Below are positions 9,266 through 17,611 of a DNA stretch of 64,000 nt, in pieces. Within the stretch, counting starts at the first letter, position 1. Each line of letters starts with the position of its first letter. This stretch comes from CAXBGS01 sp963975425. GTDB lineage: Bacteria > Planctomycetota > Planctomycetia > Pirellulales > Pirellulaceae. The DNA lies in assembly GCA_963975425.1 (NCBI GenBank), contig CAXBGS010000012.1:124001-188000 (forward strand), in the 5' to 3' direction. Position numbers and translations under genes: made by a program. The notes under the pieces are model-generated. The model saw only the letters and a list, made by a program, of their open reading frames with translations. It ran no database searches and was not told the DNA's origin.

Positions 9266-9295
9266 AGCCTCGCCCGGCGGATGCCAAACGAGGCT
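9266..9295 (-). terminator. Rho-independent terminator after DUF1559 gene 5
   Basis: AGCCTCG (9266-9272) pairs with CGAGGCT (9289-9295), with a further GGC/GCC pair inside the loop. On the minus strand TTTTGG follows. It lies about 30 bases beyond the stop at 9327. Confidence 0.7.
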
Positions 9296-9326
9296 GATTG
9301 GTCGTCAATAGGAACTGAATTCAAGA

Positions 9327-10655
9327 TTAGAATTCGTCGTCAATCGGTTCCCTGCTCGCTCGCGTGCCGAGCGATCCCCAAAGCCCGAACGGACTTTGTG
9401 ATCCCGGCGGAAGCACGCTGTTCATCGCCATGAAGTTCACGTAGATGGGCGACATGCTCTGGTTGCCGGCCTCGATCGAGTCGGTGATGAACTTGACCGC
9501 TCCGTCGCCCATCAAAACGTGACAACCGCCTTGGTGTCGGCTGCCCGGCGGCAGGTAACCTGGCGCCGCATTCCCGTTCCACATGATCACTTCGCGGTTG
9601 GGCGGTTGGATCGTGGTAACCGCACCATAAACACCGCGCGCATTTTGCCATTTGTAACCACGCCCACCGGCGCCTGGTGCCTGGATACCCGGCGAACCCG
9701 CGGTGGTCGAATTCGGGATCGAAGGATCCCAGAACTGCGGACGCAGCGGGTCTTTCAGATTGTTCGTCAAGGCATAGCTTGGATCGTCGTAGAGAGTTGG
9801 ATCCGTAGCCCGAACCAAGTAGGCCGCGGTACGAACATCGCGGTCACCAAGATCGGTGGGGACTTCTCCCATCGCGATCGTATTGGACAGCCCGTCGAGA
9901 ACGTCACGAAAACTACTTTTGTATCGTGGCACAAAGAAACCACGACATGACTCGCGAGTTCGCTGGAACCTGCCTGAATGGTCGCGTCCCCAAGGCGTGT
10001 TCAACCAACCGGGCGCCGACATCGCGACATTTCCCGTTGCGTTGTACACCGCAGGTCCGGCATTGGTCACATGAATCGCGTCACCCAAGCTGGCGTGATA
10101 ATTACTCCGCCCATCGGCCGGCAGCCCGCGTCCAGGATCGCTAGGACACCGAAACGTTGGAACCTCCGTCAACCAGGGATCGTACTGATGAGCGATGTGT
10201 CCGTTCGCTGCGTTGCCCAGCGGCTTGAATGGACTCGGTCCCATCGCTGGAAATGCCGGACCGGGCGTCCCCGGGGTGACGGTCGAACCTTGTGTCGGCA
10301 CAAACGGATTACTGATTTGTTCCCACAACGCCTGTTGTTCAATGAACGGCAGCAACCCAACGAGCACACTTAGATCGTGCTGATTGTTTCCCGTGATCGG
10401 TCGGTGTTGCGGACCACCGGTGTGCGCGGTGACGCTGATTGTTCCGCCACCCTGAACTGGCAACTGTTTGTACGCCGAGTGGTAGTTGTGAATTCCCAAG
10501 CCAAGTTGCTTGAAATTGTTACTACAACTCATCCTTCTCGCAGCCTCACGTGCTGCTTGGACTGCCGGCAACAACAGTCCCACAAGCACGCCAATGATTG
10601 CAATCACGACCAGCAACTCGACAAGCGTGAAGCCACTGCTATTTTTTCTACGCAT
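9327..10655 (-). CDS. DUF1559 domain protein (pilin-like N-terminus), paralogue 5
   Basis: This 442-residue protein has the short leader MRRKNSSG before FTLVELLVV, the SCSNNFKQLG signature, and the motif RHQGGCHVLMGDGAVKF near the C-terminus. It ends LGTRASREPIDDEF. A GGGG run about 9 bases before the ATG may serve as ribosome-binding site. It is the sister of paralogue 6 (same length, shared SMSPIYVNFM and DPSYALTNNLKDPLRPQFWD). A small acidic lipoprotein lies 208 bases upstream on the same strand, and a terminator follows. Predicted exported, membrane-tethered protein of unknown function. Confidence 0.92.
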   Translation of the reverse strand: MRRKNSSGFTLVELLVVIAIIGVLVGLLLPAVQAAREAARRMSCSNNFKQLGLGIHNYHSAYKQLPVQGGGTISVTAHTGGPQHRPITGNNQHDLSVLVGLLPFIEQQALWEQISNPFVPTQGSTVTPGTPGPAFPAMGPSPFKPLGNAANGHIAHQYDPWLTEVPTFRCPSDPGRGLPADGRSNYHASLGDAIHVTNAGPAVYNATGNVAMSAPGWLNTPWGRDHSGRFQRTRESCRGFFVPRYKSSFRDVLDGLSNTIAMGEVPTDLGDRDVRTAAYLVRATDPTLYDDPSYALTNNLKDPLRPQFWDPSIPNSTTAGSPGIQAPGAGGRGYKWQNARGVYGAVTTIQPPNREVIMWNGNAAPGYLPPGSRHQGGCHVLMGDGAVKFITDSIEAGNQSMSPIYVNFMAMNSVLPPGSQSPFGLWGSLGTRASREPIDDEF

Positions 10656-10863
10656 TGGTAAAACCCCAATAGATTGAAACAGAACCGAACGAAAACTTGC
10701 GTTCTGACAAACACCTTCGAAACGCGGATCGTTCGTTAGAGAAAACGATGATCAAGCGTTGCAAAACGTTTCGTTGGACGTTGTGCAACGGTGCAACAAC
10801 GGCGCCATATGACTTGGCATGCCGTTGATACTTCGAATGAAAGACTTGCACGAAGCGACGGAA

Positions 10864-11049
10864 CTATTCCTCGGCTTCGATTTCTTCACCGGTGTCGATG
10901 CCTGCTTCGGCATCCGGATTTGCTTCCAGAAAGGCTTCCAGCTCACTTTGGTTGGTCGTCACCTCGGGTGAGCTTCCGCCGCTGTCACATCCGACAATGC
11001 AGAACCCGAGAAACAATGCTGAAAAACTTAACGCGAATTTCGAAACCAT
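10864..11049 (-). CDS. Small acidic lipoprotein, paralogue 4
   Basis: This 61-residue protein starts MVSKFALSFSALFLGF and has a lipobox ending FCIVGC. The mature peptide CDSGGSSPEVTTNQSELEAF continues to an acidic tail ending GEEIEAEE. I chose the ATG at 11049, with GAGG upstream, over a longer frame because the signal peptide begins there. It is nearly identical to paralogue 5, matching the sister relation of the DUF1559 genes that follow each of them. Function unknown. Confidence 0.82.
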   Translation of the reverse strand: MVSKFALSFSALFLGFCIVGCDSGGSSPEVTTNQSELEAFLEANPDAEAGIDTGEEIEAEE

Positions 11050-11557
11050 GACGAAACGCCTCGAATAAATGGGGTGGGAAGTGGGGTGGGATACTCCGAG
11101 CATTTAAGCACATGTGAAATCGCGCCGCAAATTTTCGTGGCAAGTGGTGCACAAACACTACCGTAAGTTCAATGGCCTATGCTTCGTGCATGCGTCTCAC
11201 ACTCAGTCAGTTCTCGCACATCCAAAACGCTTCAATGCTCGGTGTAGCTTTAACGATGGTGGGTAAACACAAGAGCCTGGACCGCTTGGGTGCATACGTC
11301 GCGCATGGTCGACGCGCCCGAGATGTTCGTCAGCCGCGTCCATCAAACCACATGCTATTTCACCGCTTGCGCATCCTTGCAGAGAGCGAAACGGAATCGA
11401 CACACAAGGCCATGTCGATGCTGCAGTACTTTGCGAGCCGCCTTGTGCTTTGACGAGAATTTCTTAACACCCAGGACTTGACCGACGCTTGCACCCGAGC
11501 CACGAATCCGCCTATCGCGTACGCTCACCGGTTGCCGCTGCCGCTGCCAATCATCAC
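11050..11557. other. Intergenic region upstream of lipoprotein 4
   Basis: About 500 bases hold no frame that resembles a protein. The region should contain the promoter for the lipoprotein-DUF1559 pair at 11049-9327. I see no clear operator or RNA structure. Confidence 0.4.
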
Positions 11558-11592
11558 GAAAAAGCCTCGCCCGGCGAATGCCGAGCGAGGCT
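11558..11592 (-). terminator. Rho-independent terminator after DUF1559 gene 6
   Basis: The stem AGCCTCGC (11563-11570) plus CGGC pairs with GCCG plus GCGAGGCT (11585-11592) around a GAAT loop. On the minus strand a TTTTTC tract follows. It lies about 30 bases past the stop at 11624 and is the clearest member of the array's hairpin family. Confidence 0.85.
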
Positions 11593-11623
11593 GATTGGTA
11601 TTCAACGGGAACTTGATCCAAGA

Positions 11624-12952
11624 TCAGAATTCTTCGTCGATGGTTTCCTTGCTGGCTCGCGTTCCGAGCGCTCCCCAAAGTCCGAATGGACTTTGTGATC
11701 CCGGCGGAAGCACGCTACTCATGCCCATGAAATTCACATAGATGGGGGACATGCTCTGGTTGCCAGCCTCGATCGAGTCCGTAATGAACTTGACCGCGCC
11801 ATCCCCCATCAAAATGTGGCAACCACCTTGGTGTCGGCTGCCTGGCGGCAAGTAGCCTTGCGCTGCATTGCCGTTCCACATGATCACTTCGCGATTGGGC
11901 GGCTGAACGGTGGTAACGGTACCGTAGACACCACGAGAGTTTTGCCACTTGTAGCCACGCCCACCAGCGCCTGGCGACTGAATACCCGCCATGCCCGCTG
12001 CGGTCGAATTGGGAATCGACGGATCCCAAAACTGCGGTCGCAGCGGGTCCTTCAGATTGTTTGTCAAGGCATAGCTTGGATCATCGTAAAACGACGGATC
12101 CGTCGCACGAATCAAGTAAGCGGCCGTGCGGACATCGCGGTCACCAAGATCGGTCGGAATTTCTCCCATCGCGATCGTGTTTGACAGCCCGTCCAGCACG
12201 TCACGAAAACTGCTCTTGTACCGAGGCACAAAAAAACCGCGGCATGATTCGCGGGTTCGCTGGTATCGTCCTTGAGCTGCTCGTCCCCAATCGGTATTTA
12301 ACCAACCGGGACCCGACATCGCGGCATTCCCGGTCATGTTGTACGCCGGAGGCCCGGAATTGGTTAAGTGAATAGCATCGCCCACACTGGCGTGGTAATT
12401 ACTGCGTCCGTCGGCGGGCAATCCACGTCCTGGATCACTGGGGCACCGGAATGTCGGCACCTCGGTCAACCATGGATCGTACTGATGGGCGATGTGTCCG
12501 TTCGCCGCATTACCAAGCGGCTTGAACGGACTTGGCCCCATTGCCGGAAACGCCGGACCGGGTGTCCCAGGGGTGACGGTCGTGCCTTGCGTCGGTACGA
12601 ACGGATTGCTGATCTGTTCCCACAAGGCTTGCTGTTCCACAAACGGCAGCAGCCCAACGAGCACACTTAACTCGTGCTGATTGTTGCCGGTCAGGGGACG
12701 GTGCTGCGGACCACCGGTGTGAAAGTCGACACTGATGGTTCCCGCATGGTGATACGGCAACTGTTTGTACGCCGAGTGGTAGTTGTGAATTCCCAAGCCA
12801 AGTTGCTTGAAATTGTTACTACAACTCATCCTTCTCGCAGCCTCACGTGCTGCTTGGACCGCTGGTAACAGCAGTCCGACGAGAACGCCAATAATGGCGA
12901 TCACGACCAGCAACTCCACAAGCGTGAAGCCGCTTTTCGTCTTCCTTTTCAT
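11624..12952 (-). CDS. DUF1559 domain protein (pilin-like N-terminus), paralogue 6
   Basis: This 442-residue protein starts at the ATG at 12952, behind TGGAG at about 9 bases, with leader MKRKTKSG before FTLVELLVV. It has the DUF1559 signature, the RHQGGCHILMGDGAVKF motif and the tail LGTRASKETIDEEF. It is the close sister of paralogue 5. An acidic lipoprotein lies 213 bases upstream and a strong terminator lies downstream, so the two genes probably form one transcription unit. Predicted exported and anchored by its N-terminal helix; function unknown. Confidence 0.92.
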   Translation of the reverse strand: MKRKTKSGFTLVELLVVIAIIGVLVGLLLPAVQAAREAARRMSCSNNFKQLGLGIHNYHSAYKQLPYHHAGTISVDFHTGGPQHRPLTGNNQHELSVLVGLLPFVEQQALWEQISNPFVPTQGTTVTPGTPGPAFPAMGPSPFKPLGNAANGHIAHQYDPWLTEVPTFRCPSDPGRGLPADGRSNYHASVGDAIHLTNSGPPAYNMTGNAAMSGPGWLNTDWGRAAQGRYQRTRESCRGFFVPRYKSSFRDVLDGLSNTIAMGEIPTDLGDRDVRTAAYLIRATDPSFYDDPSYALTNNLKDPLRPQFWDPSIPNSTAAGMAGIQSPGAGGRGYKWQNSRGVYGTVTTVQPPNREVIMWNGNAAQGYLPPGSRHQGGCHILMGDGAVKFITDSIEAGNQSMSPIYVNFMGMSSVLPPGSQSPFGLWGALGTRASKETIDEEF

Positions 12953-13165
12953 TGGAAATACTCCAAAAGGCAGAAAAAAACAGAACCGAAAGACAACTTG
13001 CTTTCGGAAAAAACACAATCGATATGCGAATCGTTCGCTAAAAAAATTAAGACTAAACGTTAAAAAAGGGTTCGCTGAATGTTGTGTCGTGCTCTAACAG
13101 CGGGTCCGCTGTGATGTGGCATACCATTGGTGCTGCCGCTGAGGGACATACACCAAGCGCAGGGA

Positions 13166-13351
13166 CTATTCGTCGGCTTCTTCTTCTTCACCGGTGTCGA
13201 TCCCTGCTTCGGCATCCGGATTCGCTTCCAAGAACGCTTCCAGTTCACTTTGATTGGTCGTCACCTCGGGCGAACTCCCGCCGCTGTCACATCCACCAAT
13301 GCAAAACCCGAGAAAGAGGGCCGAAAGACTAAGTGCAAACTTTGAAATCAT
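13166..13351 (-). CDS. Small acidic lipoprotein, paralogue 5
   Basis: This 61-residue protein starts MISKFALSLSALFLGF and has a lipobox ending FCIGGC. The mature CDSGGSSPEVTTNQSELEAF runs into an acidic tail ending GEEEEADE. The ATG at 13351 is preceded by GAGG. It heads the minus-strand array and is divergent from the sulfatase at 13724. The last residues vary between paralogues while the SELEAFL core is fixed. Confidence 0.82.
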   Translation of the reverse strand: MISKFALSLSALFLGFCIGGCDSGGSSPEVTTNQSELEAFLEANPDAEAGIDTGEEEEADE

Positions 13352-13723
13352 GACAAAGAACCTCGAATGAAAGAGGGGAGAGTAAATACTCCAAAAATTA
13401 GAACACACGCGCGGGTGAACCGCAAAAATCCGCCGCAATGCCTATACGGATGTCACCCGCCCGCAAGTTGGCCTTCAATCGTTGCAAAGACTCGGATTTC
13501 AGCGTCTTTGTCCGGCTGAGCGTCACATCACGGCTGTACTGGACCACACCGTGTTCAGTCGCCAATTTGTTACGTTCAATGCAAAACCCCCGCGAGTCTG
13601 CAACGCATGCGATCGGCAACAACTAAGATTTGCCGAACTCCGAAAGCATTGCCGGGCAAGTCGCCTCGCGGACGCTCCCTCATCAATTCCACCCCGAAAC
13701 TGTCCTACCGTTTGAAGATCAAC
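13352..13723. other. Divergent intergenic region
   Basis: These 370 bases lie between the minus-strand lipoprotein 5 and the plus-strand sulfatase and must hold promoters for both directions. No convincing gene. The sulfatase frame is open further upstream (to 13607), but its signal peptide starts at 13724. Confidence 0.45.
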
Positions 13724-15229
13724 ATGTCGCGAACAATTTGTACTACCTGTCTTTCCATCATGATTTTGATGCAGTTGCTAGCCGTCGGTTGGGCAAATGA
13801 ACAACCACCCAACGTCGTTGTCATCTTCATCGATGACATGGGCTATGCGGATATTGGCCCGTTCGGTGCACAGCAGTACAAGACGCCGAACTTGAATCGC
13901 ATGGCACGCGAGGGTCGCAAGTTCACCGACTTTGTCGTCTCGTCGGCAGTCTGCTCTGCGTCACGATCGGCCTTGATGACGGGCTGTTACCACCGGCGCG
14001 TCGGTATCAGCGGCGCGTTGGGACCGAAATCGAATATCGGTTTGAACCCGAGCGAAACGACGCTGGCGGAAGTGTGCAAGTCGAAAGGCTATGCGACCGC
14101 GGCATTCGGAAAGTGGCACTTGGGTCACCATCCAAAATTCTTGCCAACCAACCAGGGCTTTGACGTCTATCAGGGCATCCCGTACAGCAACGACATGTGG
14201 CCACTGCACCCCAAGGCCCGGGCGATTCGAGAAAAGGACCCCAACGCACCGATCCCATGGGCGGCGCTGCCGATGTTGAAGTCATCCGAGCCCAACTCGG
14301 TCAAAGTTCTGAACGAAGACATGCAGCCGGAAGACCAAGCCGAGATGACGCGTCAGTTCACCGAACTTGCCGTGGACTTTATCAAATCGAGTGTCGACCA
14401 ACCTTTCTTTGTCTATCTGCCCCACCCGATGGTTCACGTCCCGCTGTTTCCGGGCAAAGACTTTTACGGAAAGAGCGGCGTGGGGCTATTCGCCGATGTC
14501 GTGATGGAACTGGATTGGTCGGTCGGCGAGATCATGAAAGCGGTCGAAGACATCGGTGCCGAAAACAACACGCTGGTGATCTTTACCAGCGACAACGGAC
14601 CTTGGCTTTCCTACGGCAGCCACAGTGGCAGGGCGACGCCGCTGCGCGAAGGCAAAGGAACCATGTTCGAAGGCGGATACCGCGAGCCGACGCTGATGTG
14701 GTGGAAAGGAAAGATTCCTGCGAATACGACTTGCGATGAACTATGCAGCACCATCGATATCTTGCCCACCGTTGCGAAGCTGATCGATGCGGAATTGCCC
14801 GACCACAAAATTGATGGAAAAGACATTCGTCCATTGATGTTTGACGAACCCAGCGCCAAGTCGCCGCATGAAGCGTTCTACTGCTATTACAAAGGCGGCG
14901 AATTGCAGGCGGTTCGAAACGAGTCGTTCAAGTTGATGTTCAAGCACAAATATCGATCGTTGGACGGACATCCGGGCGGATCAGGCGGTTTGCCCATCAG
15001 CTATAAAATGTTAGAAATCGATCAGACGCTATTCAACTTGGATGACGATGTCTCGGAAACCAAAGATGTGTCCGCGCTGTATCCGGACGAAGTGAAAAAG
15101 TTGCAAGCAGCCGCCGAAACAGCCCGCAAGGAACTCGGCGACAAGCTAACCAAACGTGATGGCGATGGCATTCGACCGGCAGGGACCATGGACAAAGACG
15201 ACGAAAAACTACCTTTGATTTGGCGTTAA
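13724..15229 (+). CDS. Secreted sulfatase (formylglycine-dependent), CSASR type
   Basis: This 501-residue protein begins with a signal peptide (MSRTICTTCLSIMILMQLLAVG), followed by the sulfatase start NVVVIFIDDMGYADIGPFG with metal-binding DD. The modified-cysteine site is VCSASRSALMTG, which has the C-x-A-x-R variant rather than C-x-P-x-R. GKWHLG and FTSDNGPWL are the other expected catalytic and metal motifs. It should hydrolyse sulfate esters, probably of polysaccharides, in the periplasm after activation by a formylglycine-generating enzyme or anaerobic maturase, neither of which is in the window. The cytosine deaminase starts 4 bases after its stop, so the two may be co-transcribed. Confidence 0.92.
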   Translation: MSRTICTTCLSIMILMQLLAVGWANEQPPNVVVIFIDDMGYADIGPFGAQQYKTPNLNRMAREGRKFTDFVVSSAVCSASRSALMTGCYHRRVGISGALGPKSNIGLNPSETTLAEVCKSKGYATAAFGKWHLGHHPKFLPTNQGFDVYQGIPYSNDMWPLHPKARAIREKDPNAPIPWAALPMLKSSEPNSVKVLNEDMQPEDQAEMTRQFTELAVDFIKSSVDQPFFVYLPHPMVHVPLFPGKDFYGKSGVGLFADVVMELDWSVGEIMKAVEDIGAENNTLVIFTSDNGPWLSYGSHSGRATPLREGKGTMFEGGYREPTLMWWKGKIPANTTCDELCSTIDILPTVAKLIDAELPDHKIDGKDIRPLMFDEPSAKSPHEAFYCYYKGGELQAVRNESFKLMFKHKYRSLDGHPGGSGGLPISYKMLEIDQTLFNLDDDVSETKDVSALYPDEVKKLQAAAETARKELGDKLTKRDGDGIRPAGTMDKDDEKLPLIWR

Positions 15230-15233
15230 TGCA

Positions 15234-15671
15234 ATGAATCGATTTCTGAAAGCCGCCATCGAGCAGGCAGAAAAAAGCCGGTCCGAAGGCGGCATTCCGA
15301 TCGGCAGTGTGGTCGTCATGGACGGTGAAATCATCGGGCGTGGACACAACCGCCGTGTCCAAGACGGCAGCGCGATCTTGCACGCTGAAATGGATGCGTT
15401 GTCCGATACCGGATGCCTGACCGCCGCCCAGTATGCTGAATGCACGCTCTATTCAACGCTCTCGCCCTGTGACATGTGCAGCGGCGCGGCGTTGTTGTAT
15501 GGAATCCCGAAAGTTGTGGCCGGCGAGAATACAAACTTCCAAGGTCCCGAAACTTATCTACGCTCGCGAGGCGTCGATTTGCAAATCGTCAACGACCCGA
15601 CCTGTATCGAACTGATGCGCCAATTCATCGATCAGAATCCAGTGCTCTGGAATCAAGATATCGGCGTTTGA
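15234..15671 (+). CDS. Cytosine deaminase, yeast Fcy1-like
   Basis: This 145-residue protein has the zinc sites of the cytidine/deoxycytidylate deaminase fold: HAEMDAL (His ligand and catalytic Glu) and SPCDMCSGAALLYGI (two Cys ligands). The overall pattern, including LYSTLSPCDMC, a VAGENTNF segment and a C-terminal QFIDQNPVLWNQDIGV, closely recalls the small yeast cytosine deaminase Fcy1, as I remember it, rather than bacterial CodA. It should convert cytosine to uracil in the cytosol for pyrimidine salvage. The start is 4 bases after the sulfatase stop. Related substrates such as isocytosine are possible. Confidence 0.85.
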   Translation: MNRFLKAAIEQAEKSRSEGGIPIGSVVVMDGEIIGRGHNRRVQDGSAILHAEMDALSDTGCLTAAQYAECTLYSTLSPCDMCSGAALLYGIPKVVAGENTNFQGPETYLRSRGVDLQIVNDPTCIELMRQFIDQNPVLWNQDIGV

Positions 15672-15703
15672 CTTGGCGGTATGCTTCCCTGGACGGCGAG
15701 ATC

Positions 15704-15747
15704 GAGATCACAGCTTGGCACTTTCGAGATCACAGCTTGGCACTTTC
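15704..15747. repeat. 22-bp tandem duplication
   Basis: The unit GAGATCACAGCTTGGCACTTTC is present exactly twice, at 15704-15725 and 15726-15747, and GAGATCAT follows as a partial third copy. It lies between the deaminase and ferrochelatase genes. Function unknown; it may be a recent slippage product. Confidence 0.8.
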
Positions 15748-15969
15748 GAGATCATCGATTCACCGCCGATGGCGCCTGACGCCTTGGCGGCCTGAGAATG
15801 GGGCGAAAGCCCAACGGGGTTAAGATTGAAGCTTGTGCCTCATCCTACTGACGACTCTCCTTGCGCACTCGATTCTTTCGTTTCCTCTCCCCGTCCATGA
15901 GCACGACGCTCTCAAGGGAGAACCTTGATCATCCCTCTGACAATCGCAGTTAGCAGCACCGCCCTCATC

Positions 15970-17028
15970 ATGCCTGAAGACAACCAACCTTACGATTCTT
16001 TTTTGCTGGTCTCCTTCGGAGGCCCTGAGGGTCCTGACGATGTGATTCCGTTTCTAGAGAATGTCCTGCGTGGTAAACGAGTCCCACGCGAACGAATGCT
16101 GGAAGTTGCCGAGCACTACAAACAATTCGGTGGCATCAGTCCGATCAATCAACACAATCGCGAACTATTAGCGGCGATCGGCGATGAATTCAAAGCGGCG
16201 AATATCGATTTGCCGGTTTACTGGGGCAATCGCAACTGGCATCCACTGCTTACCGAAACGCTTGGCGAAATGCGAGACGCCGGACATAAACGCACGCTCG
16301 CGTTCTTTACCAGCATGTTCAGCTGCTACAGCGGATGCCGACAGTACCGCGAGAATCTTATCGCCGCTCGCGAGGCCGTCGGAACCGGTGCACCCCAGGT
16401 GGATAAACTGCGCATGGGTTTCAATCATCCCGGATTCGTCGAAACACTTGCCGAGAATGTGCAGTCCGCCGTCGACCAATTGCGGGATAAGGATTCGGAA
16501 TTAAGCCGCGATGACGTGACGATCTTTTTTACCGCTCACAGCATTCCAACGGCGATGTCGGACAACTGCGATTACGTCATGCAGTTGAATGAAAGCAGTC
16601 GACTTGTTGCCGACGCAGTCGGGATCCGCGACTGGCAATTGGTTTACCAAAGCCGCAGTGGCCCGCCCCAGCAACCTTGGCTGGAACCAGACGTCTGCGA
16701 CTCGATCGTCTCGCGCGATGAAGAAAAGAAGATCAAAGCGCTCGTGATCATGCCGATCGGATTCGTCAGCGATCACATGGAAGTGATGTTCGATCTGGAC
16801 GAAGAGGCAGCCGCGATTTGCAAAGCGAGAAACATTCCCATGGCCCGAGCAGCCACGGCGGGGACGGGACCGAAATTTGTCCGAATGGTGCGAGAATTAG
16901 TCGAAGAGAGAATCGGACGCATCGACCAGCGACGAGCGGTGGGAAATCTTGGTCCCTGGCACGACATCTGTCCGGCGGACTGCTGTACCTACACACCAAG
17001 TCGGCCGCAAAGACCCGCTCAGACTTAA
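15970..17028 (+). CDS. hemH: Ferrochelatase
   Basis: This protein of about 352 residues has the ferrochelatase fold markers: LLVSFGGPEGPDDV at the N-terminus, FFTAHSIPTAM with the metal-inserting His, and MPIGFVSDHMEVMFDLDEE with the conserved Glu. It inserts ferrous iron into protoporphyrin or coproporphyrin as the last or penultimate step of heme synthesis, which fits the octaheme cytochrome nearby. The C-terminus carries CPADCC, possible ligands for an Fe-S cluster as in some bacterial ferrochelatases. The start is open: a TTG at 15925 has a better ribosome-binding site (AAGGGAG) and would add 15 residues. The stop overlaps the end of the convergent pseudogene by 3 bases. Confidence 0.92.
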   Translation: MPEDNQPYDSFLLVSFGGPEGPDDVIPFLENVLRGKRVPRERMLEVAEHYKQFGGISPINQHNRELLAAIGDEFKAANIDLPVYWGNRNWHPLLTETLGEMRDAGHKRTLAFFTSMFSCYSGCRQYRENLIAAREAVGTGAPQVDKLRMGFNHPGFVETLAENVQSAVDQLRDKDSELSRDDVTIFFTAHSIPTAMSDNCDYVMQLNESSRLVADAVGIRDWQLVYQSRSGPPQQPWLEPDVCDSIVSRDEEKKIKALVIMPIGFVSDHMEVMFDLDEEAAAICKARNIPMARAATAGTGPKFVRMVRELVEERIGRIDQRRAVGNLGPWHDICPADCCTYTPSRPQRPAQT

Positions 17029-17580
17029 GATTTGAAGCGCTGCACTGATTTCTCATTGTCTTCACGATGACGTTCTTCGGCTTGCCTTTTCCATTTTTCT
17101 TCTCGTTGCTTTTGCAATTCCGCTTGCTCTGCGTCGAATCGCATTCGCCGTTGTTTGCGTTCGTATCTCTCACGTGACTGGTCGTTCAGATGGCGTGGGC
17201 CTTCGATATCACTGTTTTGCAGACTGTTGGCCCAGCCCCGGGGTTGTCACGAGACGTTTTCGAAGTCCGATTTGAAACTTGCAATCTGAGAATTCAGATC
17301 GGCAACGTCAGCCATGCGGTCCATCACGCAGAGCATCGATCGCGCTTCGCCGGCAGATCCGAGGGGAATATAGATGAAGTGAAGCAGTTCTTTCGTCGTT
17401 CCGCGTTCGAAGCCTTCGGCAAGGCTTGTTGCTGATCGAGAGTGTGGCACGGCGGAGTTGATTGGCGAGATCGCCTTTACCGCGAAAGCTGGAGTGTTGT
17501 GACCAAGCAAACATCTTCGCCGCGAGATCCGCCGACTTTTGCCAAACCGGAAGGTCCTCAAAACGTTTGTATGCAGCCAC
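17025..17580 (-). pseudogene. Broken four-helix-bundle protein (23S rRNA intervening-sequence protein family)
   Basis: The frame starts MAAYKRFEDLPVWQKSADLA and runs to LSISN, typical of the small four-helix-bundle family first seen in 23S rRNA intervening sequences. One extra base near 17430 then shifts the frame. The expected continuation AEGFERGTTKELLHFIYI through FKSDFENVS lies in the neighbouring frame. That frame meets a TGA at about 17247, but the same frame continues open for about 70 codons (QPRGWANSLQNSD to a Glu/Arg-rich tail ending VQRFKS) to a TAA at 17025. The TGA may therefore be a second lesion, CGA to TGA. Frameshift plus nonsense points to a decayed gene. A sequencing error could explain one lesion but less easily both. 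Confidence 0.75.
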
Positions 17581-17611
17581 AAGCCGTTCCCCACAGTTCA
17601 GATTTCAGATT

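Noticed and set aside
9015..9308. 97-residue minus-strand frame between DUF1559 genes 4 and 5, tested as a sixth lipoprotein
   Set aside because: It has no signal peptide, no lipobox and no SELEAFL core.
15925..15969. TTG start of ferrochelatase with a good ribosome-binding site
   Set aside because: The ATG at 15970 gives the usual length before the conserved YDSFLLVSFGG; both remain possible, so I noted the TTG only in the gene entry.
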